64,000 nt of DNA from NCBI GenBank assembly GCA_949317995.1, contig OX439036.1:105689669-105753668 (forward strand). The letters are read 5' to 3'. The DNA comes from Acholoe squamosa (taxonomy: Eukaryota > Annelida > Polychaeta > Phyllodocida > Polynoidae). The translations under genes were made by a program, and so were the position numbers. The notes below the pieces were generated by a model. The model was not told the origin of the DNA and made no database searches. It saw nothing but the letters and a program-made list of their open reading frames with translations. This document shows positions 44,422 through 55,775 of the stretch, piece by piece. Each line of letters opens with the position of its first letter. The first letter of the stretch is position 1.

Positions 44422-44458
<37 letters not shown>

Positions 44459-44484
44459 ACACCCCCCCCCCCACACACACACAT
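44422..44484. repeat. (CA)n microsatellite with C-run
   Basis: About 17 CA units, then CCACACC, C11 and a further (CA)5. Confidence 0.95.
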
Positions 44485-45027
44485 ATAGAATCTCACCTAT
44501 ATGTCTCCTGTCCCCTTCAAATCACATCTAAATACCTATATTATCTCTGTGTTGAGTGACTGTATAGATTGTTCTGTTTTGTTTATGTAAAAAAGGTGAT
44601 ACACAACCCCACTAAACTCCACCTGTTACCAGTTAAAACTCTGGTTTACCTATTCATTGTGATAAGTTTTGATGAGTCTGAATGCTCATTACTGATTAGT
44701 TTCGCTCATCATGTGCAAGATGAGGCAAAACTAATCACAAACTAATCAATAGCGATGAGGCGTTGATTAGTTTCCGTTTGAGCGAAAAAAGGGTGACTTT
44801 TTTCATGAATAAAGTTGAAGATCGAGGTTAATTTTGGCGGAGTGCTAATAACTGTGCTTGCATTGACCACGTATACCAAAAGAAAAACTTACACCTAGGA
44901 GTTCATACGACAACTATCTTTCAAATGACGGGTATTATATAGTATGCCTGACAAGGAAAATATGCATTTTCAATCGGTTTCCCTAGAAAAAAGTGCAAAA
45001 CCAATTCTCTAAAAGGTAATCTTTCTT
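44485..45027. other. unassigned sequence with GATTAGTTT repeats
   Basis: CTGATTAGTTTCGCTC, AACTAATCACAAACTAATCA and TTGATTAGTTTCCG lie within 80 bp (44692-44780), partly inverted. Confidence 0.4.
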
Positions 45028-45384
45028 CCTATGTAAATCTCCCACTTTGCACTGTTCCATATTCAAGCCCTACTTTTTCTACTCTGAATGCTGACTAGTG
45101 TTTCCCTCAGCTTTTCCAAGATTATGTAGAGTATGTCTTTATTTCCCTGCACTGCAAAAAATAGGGTCTGTGAACAGCAGAAAATAAACAAGGCAAAACC
45201 TGTCAGATTAGAATTGTCATATCTTGCACAGCCTCTTCATGTTGATAACTTCTATGTTTATGTTGACAACTCCTGGACCTCTTTCTCAAAGGTCATCAGG
45301 TATACAGTGGATATGGGACTATTTGTATGGGCCATCTCAAGTCCTTAAGAACAAGAGTGTGCCAGACTGAGAAGAAAGATTTTA
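45028..45384 (+). repeat. repeat K copy 2
   Basis: Pairs with 42545-42900 in the same orientation. It begins a little earlier, with TTTCTTCC. Confidence 0.85.
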
Positions 45385-45470
45385 CAGGTTTTAATTCATT
45401 TATTTCATGCTCACTTGGTAGACCCTATATAAGTCCATGCGGCAAGAAAGGGTGACTTTTTCATGTATGT

Positions 45471-45694
45471 ACCCAGCAAATTGTCGTGAGTCCTCGTCAA
45501 CCTATGTGAAGTGGCTCACACATATCGCTAGATGGAACACGACGTCGTTATAGCACAAGATCACCATGAATAGCAATTGCTATGCTACGTGAGTCTAACA
45601 CACAGTGGCGAAAGATGACGGAATGAGTTATCACTCAAAAAGGAGTCACCATTGATGACCAATCATGGCGACAGATAACGACAATTTGCTGGGT
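45471..45694 (+). mobile_element. MITE-C copy 1
   Basis: ACCCAGCAAATTGTCGT and ACGACAATTTGCTGGGT ends, 224 bp. The inner part is not palindromic. It contains CACGACGTCGTTATAG. Confidence 0.9.
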
Positions 45695-46675
45695 AGTAAC
45701 TGAGAGGCAGAGAGAAATAGAATCAATTTATTCACATGTTCAAGCAGTCTAGACCCTAAACACCAGAAGAAAAGACACACTTAATAACCTAGATACATAG
45801 ACAAAGTAGGAAAAACATACCTGGAAAATGCCAAAAGTAGCAAAAGGAAAAGAAAAACCAAGAAAACACATACACACCCTAAGAACCAATTTCCGAAGGC
45901 CTGCTATCAAAAACACCCAAGATGCCAGCCGGCCCAGCCCCAGCCGACCAATACCTAAATATCCCACATCTGTATAATCTTGAATAGAAAACACAGATTT
46001 ATGAGTCATGTCCAGCTGGTGGTCAATAGGACAGAGCCAGGGGTTTGGACCCTTCCTCTCCATTATCTGCATTTTCCCCCCATTTTTTTTTGTCCCATTT
46101 CTTCTTGTTCCTTGCTTTTTATGACCAAGGGCCAGTGGGTCAGGTGGCAAGGTAGATTAGATGGCTTCCGGTCTGTGAGGACCAATCAGAATGCCAGGCT
46201 GTGGTCACACGGGTGAGGATATCAGTGGTGGCCTCTGGTGGAAGTAAGTGCCATATTTGTATGTATAGGACGGGCAGTGTGATAGGAGGGGAATGGGCAG
46301 ATTGGTGCAAAAGATAGCGTAGACAATGAATATAGAAGACAAATCTGGTATGGTTGGTATTGTTGGGGAACAACCGTAACGCACCACATTATAAGGTGTA
46401 GCTTATACACTAGGATGGACTCCAGCTGCACCCTATTGAGCTAGAAAAAGTTATGCCTTATAGGCGAGGATTTGTGAAATGTAGTGGGAAATGAGGGACT
46501 TTTACACCAGTAGGGCATTTGACAATTAATTGTTGATTAATGTTATTGATAAATGCCCTCCAGACTTATCTGTCCACACCTGAACATCCTGCAGTACTTG
46601 CCAGCAGCACACTACCGGTTAAATCTAACTGCCCTGGCGCTTATAAATTTCAATCTGCATTCTACCGACTCTCAA
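45695..46675. other. unassigned sequence
   Basis: The 133-codon minus-strand ORF at 45749-46150 has hydrophobic runs but no recognised domain and no start or splice context. A CTTATACACTAGG scrap at 46399 resembles the 11.4-kb repeat. Confidence 0.35.
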
Positions 46676-47222
46676 GGAATGTAGCCCTGGTGAGTAACTC
46701 GCCAGGGCTGCATTCATGCATCATGCCATTGTCACACCCCTGCAGGGTCAGCATGATGCTCCAATGAATTGCTGGTGAGCAGGAGGGTGTTGCTCCTATA
46801 GTAAAAGGAAGAGCTGGCTAAAAATGCCCTCATTTCCAGTCCTTTCTTTTCATGTAGCTACAACTTGTCCCTTTTGTTGCTCACAAGTGGTCATTCGAGT
46901 ATGGTGCTAAAAAAAGGGGGATTTGAGTAGGTGCCTAGTTGGGAGAAGTCAGTCAGTATAATATACTATAGAGTGACATGAGTAGGTACCTGATAGTGCA
47001 GCTCTCCCTGTTTTAAACAAGGCAGGTGACTTTTCAGACTAATGTGGTGAGTGCAAGTACTTTGGTGAAGCAGTGCACATCTTGTTTAGAAAAGAGGGCA
47101 CATACTCACAGCTCTTTTTACAATAGGAGCAACTGCCTTCTGACTGACCAACACCTCATTGTGGTACATGATGCTGACCTAAATACATAATACACTCCTA
47201 TATTAGCAGCCCTAAGAGGTTA
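46676..47222 (+). repeat. Pal270 copy interrupted by MITE-A
   Basis: The left part ends in ATTGCTGGTGAGC (46780) and the right part resumes with GACTGACCAACACCTCATTG (47143), the two arms of one family hairpin. Confidence 0.75.
46781..47142 (+). mobile_element. MITE-A copy 7
   Basis: The left end AGGAGGGTGTTGCTCCTA is intact; the right end is altered to TAGGAGCAACTGCCTTCT. Confidence 0.88.
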
Positions 47223-47470
47223 ACCCGTTAATGGCCACTGATGCAGGAGTGCATCATTCCCATTGGTCTTCATGATGCGCCAATTATGTGCCGGCAAGTC
47301 TGTTCACCAGCAGTTCATTGGCGCATCATGACCGCTCTCATGTATCAACACAGTTGGCTCAGCATAATGCATGAATGTAGCTCTGGCGAGTTACTCACCA
47401 GGGCTGTATTCATGCATCATGATGACCATGTGCATGATGCATTAGTGCATCAGCAGCCCTTAAAGGGTTC
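47220..47470 (+). repeat. Pal270 full copy
   Basis: TTAACCCGTTAATGGCCACT at the left and CAGCAGCCCTTAAAGGGTT at the right, with one CACTTC-type and one CAGGGCTG-type hairpin. Confidence 0.8.
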
Positions 47471-47845
47471 CGGGTCAAGCTGACATCCTGATCCAAGCAA
47501 ACTCCAAGCCAGCAGTTTGACCATCAATGTGCAGGGTCAGGCTCGGGGCTGGTACTGCCTCAGCTTCCTGGAGGGACACAGATGTGACTTTATGTGACCA
47601 GGCACTAGGATGATGCTATACGTATGCACAGGGCAGGGGTGGGCTGGTAGTCGTAGGCGATCTAATGTCATCTTAAACCTTTAAGTTTACTCATTTCAAT
47701 TCTTTAAAGGCAACATACCAACCAATGGAAAGCCTGTAAATCATTTGTGACTTAGTTTATATGAATGGCTGCTGTCATATGTAGGCTAATGAATGGGGTA
47801 TTGAGGATGATGTAGGCACCCAAATGCTGCTATATGTAGTATAGT

Positions 47846-48030
47846 GGGCTGTTTATGTGCCGGGGTCTTATATAAGTGCCAGTCTTGAATAAGCGCCGGG
47901 GTATTGGGGTACTAAAATCATTCTTACGCACTAAAACAGTATTCAAATAAGCGGCGGTCTCAAATAAGAGCTGGGGTACAAGGTATATTGGAATTAATGA
48001 GCGCACGGGCACTCACACGGGCCAATACGG
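47846..48030 (+). mobile_element. MITE-I copy
   Basis: GTGGGCTGTTTATGTGCCGG ... AAGCGCCGGGGTATTGGGG ... AATAAGCGGCGGTCTCAAAT ... GAGCGCACGGGCACTC ... GGCCAATACGG. Confidence 0.65.
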
Positions 48031-48114
48031 TTTGCATCCGGTAGGGCTGGTATAATGCTGGTAGGCAATCTAATGTTATCTTAACCCTTTAAAGGTCGAT
48101 AATGTGTAGGCAGC

Positions 48115-49075
48115 AGAATGCCACTATATATACCGTATAGTGCCCTGTTTAATCACCCAGCGCTGATTAAGTTCAATACTATATCTGTAACTGCCTCCCA
48201 TATTTGAGACAGGCCCTTGAATTTGAAAACATTTTTCAGTGCTTTCAATACCCTGTATCCCGGTGCCTATTCAGGAATTTTCAAACCAAAGTGATAGCAT
48301 TGATTGAGATGCACCAAGCTATTAATTTATTGGGAGATGTGGGAGAACTATTCAGTGTCATTGCAGCTGAGCCATAGCACATACCATTCTTTCCATGCAG
48401 CCCACATAATAAAAACTATTTTATTGATGTAGCCATTAAAAATTATGGGGTAATTCAAAATAGAATGTAGTAAATATTTTATCCTCAGATGATCCTGACC
48501 TAAATTTAGTAGAAGAACATATACATCGTATTGGCCCCATTAAGCGCAGGGGTCTAAAATAAGCGCTGGTCTCAAATAAGTAACGGGGATAGGAGGGTAT
48601 TTAAATCAATCCCAATTACCGTAAAACCCCAAGTATAAGCCACACCTGAGTCTCAAAATTTCTAATGGATTTTCAAAATTTAAAAACCAGCGTGCCAATG
48701 AGGTGTACCCCTACCCTCTTATACCTATAAAATATTTGAGGGAAGGTATTAGAGGCTGATACAGCTAACTACCCCCCCCACCATCCCACCACTCCCCTGT
48801 GTTTATAATGGTCTAAAAGCCGCGGCTTATTCGCGGGGGTAAAATCAAGTCTCAGGGGTAGGGGGAATTGAAATCTATGAGTGTAGGGTAATTCAAACGG
48901 GTCATTAAGGTACTGATAATACAAAATGCAACCTGCCAGTGGTGCATTTAGGTTAGTGGCCTGTATATATAAGGACTAGTTCTGTTTTGAAAAGGCGCTG
49001 GGAGTGCAGTACCATTGAAATTGAAGAATATGAATCTTGAATAAGTGGTGGTTTTGAATCAGGGCCAGCATTAAC
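48115..49075. repeat. MITE-I-derived mosaic with unassigned DNA
   Basis: Related blocks at 48130-48270 (CACCCAGCGCTGATTAAG), 48528-48600 (TTAAGCGCAGGGGTCTAAAA) and 48960-49060. At 48618-48840 a different inverted pair occurs: TAAAACCCCAAGTATAAGCC against GCGGCTTATTCGCGGGGGTA. Confidence 0.5.
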
Positions 49076-49410
49076 CCTTTAAAGGCCGATGATACATTAA
49101 TGCATCATGCCTATTGGTCATCATGACGTACCATTAATGAAGTGCTGGCGAGACTACTCTCTGTCATGTTGACCCTCCGGGAGTTTGTGTATCATCCCTG
49201 CAGAGTCAGCATGATGCTCCAATGAAGTGCTGGCAAAACTACTCACCAGCACTTCATTGGATCATCATGCCAACCCTCTGGGAGTTTGTGTATCATACCT
49301 GCAGGGTTGACATGATGCTCCAATGAAGTGCTGGCGAGCACTTCTTTGGTGCATCATGCCAACCTATGGGCATGATGCATTCCTGCATCAGTGGCCTTTA
49401 AAGGGTTAAT
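49076..49410 (+). repeat. Pal270 copy with extra internal unit
   Basis: The centre block GGGAGTTTGTGTATCAT(C/A)CC occurs twice (49190 and 49281). An internal duplication thus lengthens the palindrome to about 335 bp. Ends ACCCTTTAAAGGCCGATGAT and GTGGCCTTTAAAGGGTTAA. Confidence 0.85.
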
Positions 49411-49649
49411 GCATCAGCAGCTCTATTAGGTCTAGAGACCTCATGAAGCCCTCAAGGGTTAAAGGGTTAAAACATCACTGTCTCTACATGTTCATGAATC
49501 TTTTACATAATATCCCGCTTCTGTCATATACGCTGAAATAATGGCATCCAGCCCAACATAAACTCTGATATATAGTCTACCCCACTAATGGCAGCATTAA
49601 AGTCCATTAGGTATGCACAATCTCTATTATAATATAGAATACAACTACC

Positions 49650-49840
49650 ACTCTGGTCCTTTTAAGCACCCAAGCGCTTATATAGATTACAATACGCCAG
49701 TAAACCCAGCCCTTTTTTGTGACAGGTACTTATTTGAATACTGGCTTCAATGCTTAAGATTGATTTTATACCTCCTTACCTGCAGCACTTAATCAACCCC
49801 AGCGGTTATTTGAGACCCCGGCACGGTATATGAGAAGGCT
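49650..49840 (+). mobile_element. MITE-I copy
   Basis: TTAAGCACCCAAGCGCTTAT ... GACAGGTACTTATTTGAATA ... AGCGGTTATTTGAGACCCCG. Confidence 0.6.
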
Positions 49841-50287
49841 CTATAGACAAGGTATACTGCTATTGTACATGAATTCCCAAAGCTGTCAACATCGCTCATG
49901 TCCTGTCTATATGAAAAGTTTTATCCTCCCACAGGCCATTCTGTCCTGCAGATCTTATTGTTCTGCAGGCCCGGACTGACTTTGGCAGGACTGTATTCCT
50001 CAAGAGCCCGATGTCCAAAATTACAGTCAGACATTTGATCCCATGGTCTGGTCATTTCTGCAGGCCCGGCAGCAATTTTGACAGCAATGGCCTCGGTCCC
50101 ACGAGTTTTCCTTTTATTTGTTGCAGTTGCCCTGTATCCCTTATGATATTTTTAAAGATTGTTATAGAATAGAAACCATTTAGAAGCGACAGAAGTGACA
50201 CAGCTCGAACACAACCTATGCCAAATCACTAAATTGAATTATCTTATAATTTTTTTTTTTAAGTCAGCACTTAACATTAAAGACCAT
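49841..50287. other. unassigned sequence
   Basis: TCTGCAGGCCCGG occurs at 49963 and 50057 in a loose direct repeat; nothing else recognised. Confidence 0.4.
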
Positions 50288-50770
50288 TAAATGCAGATAG
50301 TGCACATGATGGATGAATGCAGCCCTGGCGAGTAACTCACCTGACCTACATTCAAGCATCATGCCAACCCTACAGGAGGGTGTTGCTCCTGTACTAAAAG
50401 GAAGAGCTGGCTAAAAATGCCCTCGTTTCCAGTCCTTTCTTTTCATGTAGCTATAACATGTCCCTTTTGTTGCTCACAAGTGGTCATTCAAGTATGGTGC
50501 TGAAAAGGGGGGAAAGGTACCTAGTATGATATGCTATAGAGTGTGTGACATGAGTAGGTACATGATAGTGCAGCTCTCTCTGTTTTAAACAAGGCAGGTG
50601 ACTTTTCAGATTAATGTGGTGAGTTAAATGGTGAAGCAGAGCTTGACTTCTTTTGAAAAGAGGGTACCTACTGACAGCTCTTTTTACCATAGGAGCAACT
50701 CCAGGGTTGATACACTCCTGGAGGGTCAACATGATGCATAAATGTACTAGAGGTCCTTAGAGAGTTAAAC
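50288..50770 (+). repeat. Pal270 copy interrupted by MITE-A
   Basis: CACATGATGGATGAATGCAG ... CATGCCAACCCTAC is continued after the insert by CAGGGTTGATACACTCCTGG. Confidence 0.75.
50374..50702 (+). mobile_element. MITE-A copy 8
   Basis: The left end is intact; the right end is shortened to TAGGAGCAACTCC; about 30 bp internal deletion relative to copy 7. Confidence 0.85.
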
Positions 50771-50947
50771 TATACCCAGTCTCTAAATCTATCCACCCAC
50801 ACCAGCCAGGCAGCAAAAGCAGACCTAAAAACAAATCTTGCAGCTATCCTTACCAGCTGTTATGCTGGATTTAGTTAAGGATGGCAAGTGTTACTACTGT
50901 ATGGAACTCAAGCTGACAGATGTACACAAGGTATCAAGATGAACCTA

Positions 50948-51122
50948 CACTGTAAAATAAATGTTGCCGAAAAAGCGACGGAATCCTCATCCCAAGTCAC
51001 CAGAGATTCATCGTTATTTTCACAGAGATTCCTTGTACCACTGTACTGCCACTTGGGTCCTCTTGTAGAAACTGGTTCACTGCAATATATTTGCGGTGGT
51101 TCACTGTTCAGTTTTACAAGAA
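50948..51122 (+). mobile_element. MITE-B copy 6 (right end lost)
   Basis: CACTGTAAAATAAATGTTGC ... CCTCATCCCAAGTCACCAG ... ends in GTTTTACAAG without CAGTG. Confidence 0.75.
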
Positions 51123-51189
51123 AAGGAAATGAAACATTTATTATGTTCACATTCTACAGCTGCCAAAGACTATCTATACATGTGTACCT

Positions 51190-51345
51190 TAACGGGCTGT
51201 TTAAGTGCCGGGGCCTCAAATAAGCGCTGGTCTAGAATAGGGTACAGGTGTATTGAGATTGATCTTATGCACTAAAAAAGTATTCAAATAAGTGTGTGTC
51301 TTGCAAAGGCACCAGGGGTACAGTGGGATTAAAATCAATGAGCGC
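51190..51345 (+). mobile_element. MITE-I copy abutting Pal270
   Basis: AACGGGCTGTTTAAGTGCCG ... CAAATAAGCGCTGGTCTAGA ... TGAGCGCCCGGACC, running straight into the Pal270 half copy. Confidence 0.6.
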
Positions 51346-51450
51346 CCGGACCAATGAAGTGCTGGGAACAGTCTCACCAGCACTTCATTGGTGCATCATG
51401 ACAACCAATGGGCATGATGAACTTCTGCATCAGCGGCCCTTAAAGGGTTA
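51346..51450 (+). repeat. Pal270 right half
   Basis: CCAATGAAGTGCTGGGAACA ... CATCAGCGGCCCTTAAAGGG. Confidence 0.75.
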
Positions 51451-52397
51451 ATTACCTCTGGGATGCTGTGTCTGTTATGGCACTTCTGATCTTTGTTAAT
51501 GACTCAAAGAAAGCAAACATTTCATGTTGTATATAAGATGGCAAACTTCTGAAGAATACCTTTTCCATATGCACGTATTAAGATGTACAAATACTTGTTA
51601 GCAATAGCCATTTTACTATCAATTTTGAGTGGAATTTGGATAGAGTGAGAGAATGGGAGTCAGAGAGAGAGAGAAAGAAAGAAAGAGATAGAAAAGGAGG
51701 AAAGAGGGGAGGAAAGAGCCAGATGGTTAAAGGAAACTGAGTGAGAATAAATCAGAAGCACACTGTCTTTCTAACCATGAATGCGTTATACAAGTGTTTG
51801 TAGTGAATGACAAATAACAGTTTGCTGTAAATGATAGCAAACATATTTAAACCTATTACGCCCACCTAACATACAGAAAGGTCAGCATACTGCCTGGGGG
51901 CAGGTGAGGGGTTCGGGTTAACCCTGTGAGGACGGCATGATACACTCTGAGTTTTATTTAATAACTCGGAAGAGTTATAGGAGCCACCATGGATTAAGAT
52001 ATTTTAAATTGGAGCAAAATTTTACATTCATCACCAAATAAAAGTGTGTTCCTAGTGTATATTGATAAAGATTTTGTGCTGTAGAAGTAGCCTGGGATGT
52101 ATAGATCATAGAGGTATATAATATAGACCAGAATTTGGTTTAGATAAGGAGATATCAGAGAGATAGTAAAGGCATACCTGTCATCACTGTAAGGGGACGC
52201 TTCTTTGCTACAATGTTAAAATATACACATTCCATTTTGAAACCTTTGTTAATCCTTTTTCCCGCCCTTTTGTGGTGTGTTAACCAGCTGCCGTGCTGAT
52301 GTCATACATGTACTATGACAGAGTCTGAATGATACCACAAACCACCCCTCCTCTTCCGAGTTAGGTGCGACTACGGTGCATTCCTCTAGTGTTTCAT
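51451..52397. other. unassigned sequence with GA-rich patch
   Basis: (GA)-rich purine tract at 51660-51720; otherwise nothing. Confidence 0.4.
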
Positions 52398-52560
52398 TTG
52401 TCATCATGATGCACCAATGTAGTGCTGATGGGTACCACAATACCACAGCAGTGTAGCATCACATTTTGGGAGTGTATCGGCCAGTGTATCAACCCTATGG
52501 ACTCAAATCCTCCCTCTCTCTCTGTCTATGTCTCTCTCTGTCTCTCTCTCAAATGGGTAC
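52398..52560 (+). repeat. Pal270 fragment and (TC)n
   Basis: GTCATCATGATGCACCAATG followed by a decayed right arm; a TC-rich tract lies at 52510-52550. Confidence 0.55.
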
Positions 52561-52966
52561 ATTAAAGTTCTGTGCAGTCTCTATAGGGTTAAATTAGACA
52601 TGGGCCCTTGAGGTCACCCCACCCATCCTCCAGGGCAGAAACTAAGTGGTAGTTATTCAACAGTTAAGCTCTGCCATTGTTATGTGGTGCTTAGCCTGTA
52701 GAAACTACATGCTCTAATGTGCCCATTCAACAATATTTCCAATAAATCATAAGAATTTATTGCATTCAAAATAATTGCAAATATAAAACAAGAATAACAA
52801 GATATATCGTGAATGTATTGAAAAAAGTAAAAAAAAGAATTGGGTAGTTTAGTTTGAACTTCATTATCTTATGGTTAACAGTGGTTAAGTGCATTGGGGA
52901 ATTAAAAGGCAATACAATATGAGACAAACAAGAAATGGCAATGGCTGAAGTGAGAGATTGCCCCTA

Positions 52967-53265
52967 CCAGGAGGCTATTGCGAAAAGAATCGGAATCTGA
53001 TTCTCACTGACGTAACTCACCTTCCAGTTCCTGGCTGTTCTGCTGCTCAGAGGAAACCTCTTACCTTACACTCAGAATCAATCCTCTTAATGTGAGTCAT
53101 ACTGGAAAGCATTCCCCAATTCATGAAAACTTGAGAATCAATTCTATAACCTATTACCTTGCTGCAAAACAGGGGAGAAGTCATTGCTTGGGGGTAGTCA
53201 GTTCCCATTTGGGAATAGCACCTCCGACAGAATTGAATTCCTGTCCTTTCGCAACACCCTCCTGG
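52967..53265 (+). mobile_element. MITE-E copy 1
   Basis: CCAGGAGGCTATTGCGAAAA and CTTTCGCAACACCCTCCTGG ends, 299 bp. Inner AATCGGAATCTGATTCTCAC and GAATTGAATTCC arms are present. It shares CAGGAGG..NTTGCG-like termini with MITE-A. Confidence 0.8.
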
Positions 53266-53514
53266 CTTCCCAGAACCCTATGCATATACTACATGGTTGC
53301 ATTGTAAAATTATTGTAAGGGGAGAGAAAGCTGATTATACCAGCAGGACCCTTGTCTGTTGTGGCAGTAGTCTGGAAAGGTCTATGTGCCGGGGTATATT
53401 GAAATCATCCTATAGGGCAGCCACCAAAGACACGCCCTGAGGCAGTAGCTGCTGGATGCCTTGCAGGGGGTCTCTGATCTAGTAACCATTGTAACTATAG
53501 TCAGGTGTTGATAT

Positions 53515-53735
53515 TAACCCGTAACAGCCAGATGTAGTGCATTGGTCGTGAGTGCTGCTCTGGCGAGTTACTCTCCTGGGCTGCATCCATGCATCATATG
53601 GGCTGCATACATCCCGAGGCTCATCATGATGCACCAATGCAGTGCTGGCGAGTCTGTTTGTCAGCACTTCATTGGAGCATCATGTTGGCTCCCATGCATG
53701 ATTCATTCCTGCATTAGTGACCCTTACAGGGCACT
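53515..53735 (+). repeat. Pal270 copy (diverged)
   Basis: CTGCTCTGGCGAGT/ACTCTCCTGGGCTGC hairpin, GCTCATCATGATGCACC, second hairpin TCTGTTTGTCAGCACTTC, right end GACCCTTACAGGG. Confidence 0.7.
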
Positions 53736-53837
53736 GGTATCCACAGTTGGGTACATGTATTACTAACAGGTGTATCAGAGTGGTTATAAGGATGTATATT
53801 TATAAGGGGGGAGGGGCGGTGAGAGAGAGGAAGGGTA

Positions 53838-53945
53838 TACACTGTATACCTATGGGCGTTCTGTACCTCCACAATACCCACAGGGAACAGAGTCTGTATA
53901 TAGGTCACTCTATGGACGGAACAACGGGAGACTGGGGTCAGGGAG
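53838..53945 (-). mobile_element. tRNA-derived SINE-like unit, left arm of an inverted pair
   Basis: The reverse complement matches 54113-54220 at about 85% by eye over 105 bp. Shared text includes CCTCCACAATACCCACAGGG. In the right copy the A-box-like part is clearer. Confidence 0.5.
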
Positions 53946-54112
53946 AGCCAATACACATTGAACTTCAATCAAGTCATTATCTGTACTAGACTGTAGTAGG
54001 AGGGGAGGGGAGTTGTGTGGTTATAATACACATCTTAGATCAATCAGATTCTTATCAAGATCAAAATGGGTCATTAAAGTAATTAAATTATTAGTTGGCA
54101 TACACAACCCAT

Positions 54113-54225
54113 GTGACCACAATCTCCCGTCGTTCAGTCGGTAGAGTGACCTACAATCAGACTCTGTTCCCTGTGGGTATTGTGGAGGTACAGAACACCC
54201 ATAGGTCTGCAGTGTATAGGAAGGG
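54113..54225 (+). mobile_element. tRNA-derived SINE-like unit, right arm of an inverted pair
   Basis: CGTTCAGTCGGTAGAGTGAC resembles the D-arm/A-box of a tRNA (TAGCTCAGTCGGTAGAGC). A B-box-like GGTTCGANTCC is not evident, so assignment is tentative. Confidence 0.45.
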
Positions 54226-54904
54226 TACGGTGGAAGGAAGAGGGGAATGGGAGCAAATGAATGAGAAGGAAGGCAATGCTTACTGGGAGTGTGAAGGAAC
54301 ATGGATGAAAATACGGAAAGTAAAGGGGGAGGCTGAGAAAGAGAGAAAGAAAGAGATGGAGAGGGAAGGGAACGAGCTAATGAAAGGGAGAGGAAAGAGA
54401 AAGGAGAAAAGAGGAAAAGGAGAATAAATAGTAACAAAGCTCTTCAATGGTTGTACCGTTGACCCATGTCTAATCAGCATGAGAAATGCTTAACACATTA
54501 CTTTTCATGGCTCTAACTGGTTGCTAATTATGGAAAATGAAAATGGCTTATTTTCCCTGGCTAGACAGAATAGAAAAGAGAAAGAAAGCAGGAGGGAGTG
54601 GGATACAGAGGCGGGGGAGACAGGATATTTAACATAATTTCTTTATATAGCTCACCTGATTGCTGATTATGGAGAGTGGAAACTTTATGTCTCCCTTATA
54701 ATCTAAAAATAAAAGAAAGTACAAAAAGAGGGAATGTACAGAATGACACACAGAAGAGGGAGAGAAAAGATCTCCATAGCAAGTACATGGGCAGTCGCAG
54801 GCATGGGAAGGATTCAAGCAACATTTCAAGAAATGCCTTCAAGGAAATAGTTTCAAGTTGTGGATACAAAGAACCCACAAGGATGCAAAAGGGCCACTTC
54901 TTGC
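54226..54904. other. purine-rich low-complexity DNA and unassigned sequence
   Basis: 54230-54425 is strongly AG-rich, which gives charged-residue ORFs on + and serine/phenylalanine ORFs on -. A second AG-rich patch lies at 54570-54625. Confidence 0.5.
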
Positions 54905-54989
54905 AGAATTAATCTGGCCCTCTGTGGAGACGAACGTTGACACCGCCACGGTTCCCGGGGTGTCCGGCCAAATGGGGGTTATATGGATA

Positions 54990-55085
54990 TATGCCAGAAC
55001 TCATCTGAATTTGAATTACATTCAGATGAGATCATCTGAAACTTATATGGAAGATTATTATTCAGATGAGATCTCATCTGAAAAC
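54990..55085 (+). repeat. cluster of CATCTGA/TCAGATG inverted motifs
   Basis: ACTCATCTGAATTTGAATTA, CATTCAGATGAGATCATCTG and TCAGATGAGATCTCATCTGA can form alternative hairpins. Confidence 0.6.
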
Positions 55086-55158
55086 AGTCAGAAGTGTGTG
55101 ACAGCATGGTCCCACCACGTCCCTGAGGAACTGAGGCGGCGTGAATGTTTGTCTCCAG

Positions 55159-55305
55159 TGTGACGTCATTCTACTTCCGGCCAGGTTAAAACCCCAAGAA
55201 GAGACCCACATGCTACAAGGATACAGTCAGAAAGATGTATCAGCTACAAAACTGGTGCTAGTAGTTTCAGATTCCTTCCACCAAATGAGTCCAAGATGTC
55301 GGTAT
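55159..55305 (+). promoter_or_regulatory. candidate promoter and first exon (CRE plus ETS-like site)
   Basis: TGACGTCA at 55161-55168 stands a few bases before CTACTTCCGGCC, an ETS/GABP-type core common in TATA-less promoters. Downstream, ATGTCG lies directly before GTATGT (55300), an ATG-plus-donor arrangement. No partner exon was found. Confidence 0.3.
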
Positions 55306-55617
55306 GTATTTGTGAATGTGTTTTGCTGATTTTTCTGTTACCGCACCCAGAGGTAAACATTATTACAGCAGACATTCTTACTGAGACACCCTGCATGTAT
55401 CACGTGACTCAGCAGATGGTAGCTCTCTACTTCTCCACCAGGTGCCGTGACACGCCACTGTAACGCGACACGCCACTGTAACGGTCTCAATGTACCATTT
55501 ACATAAAAGAAGAAGTTTGGTAAATACTTATTGGATAAATATGTAAAAAGGGGTATAAGAAATCACAATTTTAATGAGGACTACTGGTAGTGCCCTCTGG
55601 GAGAGGTAGGAAGTACT

Positions 55618-55775
55618 TAATACTTTAAGGGCTACTTGTTGCTTTAATATACTATTAGCCATCCTGATGCATGAATGCAGCCTTGGCGAGTTACTCACCA
55701 AGGCTGCATTCATGCATCATGCTGGCCCTACAGGGTTTATACACTTCCAGAGGGTCGCCATGATGGAGGAAGGAG
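55618..55775 (+). repeat. Pal270 central/right fragment
   Basis: CTTTAAGGGCTACTTG, a near-perfect GCATGAATGCAGCCTTGGCG hairpin, CCCTACAGGGTTTATACAC and GGGTCGCCATGATGGAGG. Confidence 0.7.

Noticed and set aside
45749-46150. 133-codon minus-strand ORF with hydrophobic runs
   Set aside because: No signal peptide layout or homology recognised; composition alone explains it.
54021-54437. 138-codon minus ORF rich in Ser/Phe/Leu and 110-codon plus ORF rich in Lys/Glu
   Set aside because: Both are readings of the same purine-rich low-complexity tract, with no domain or splice context.
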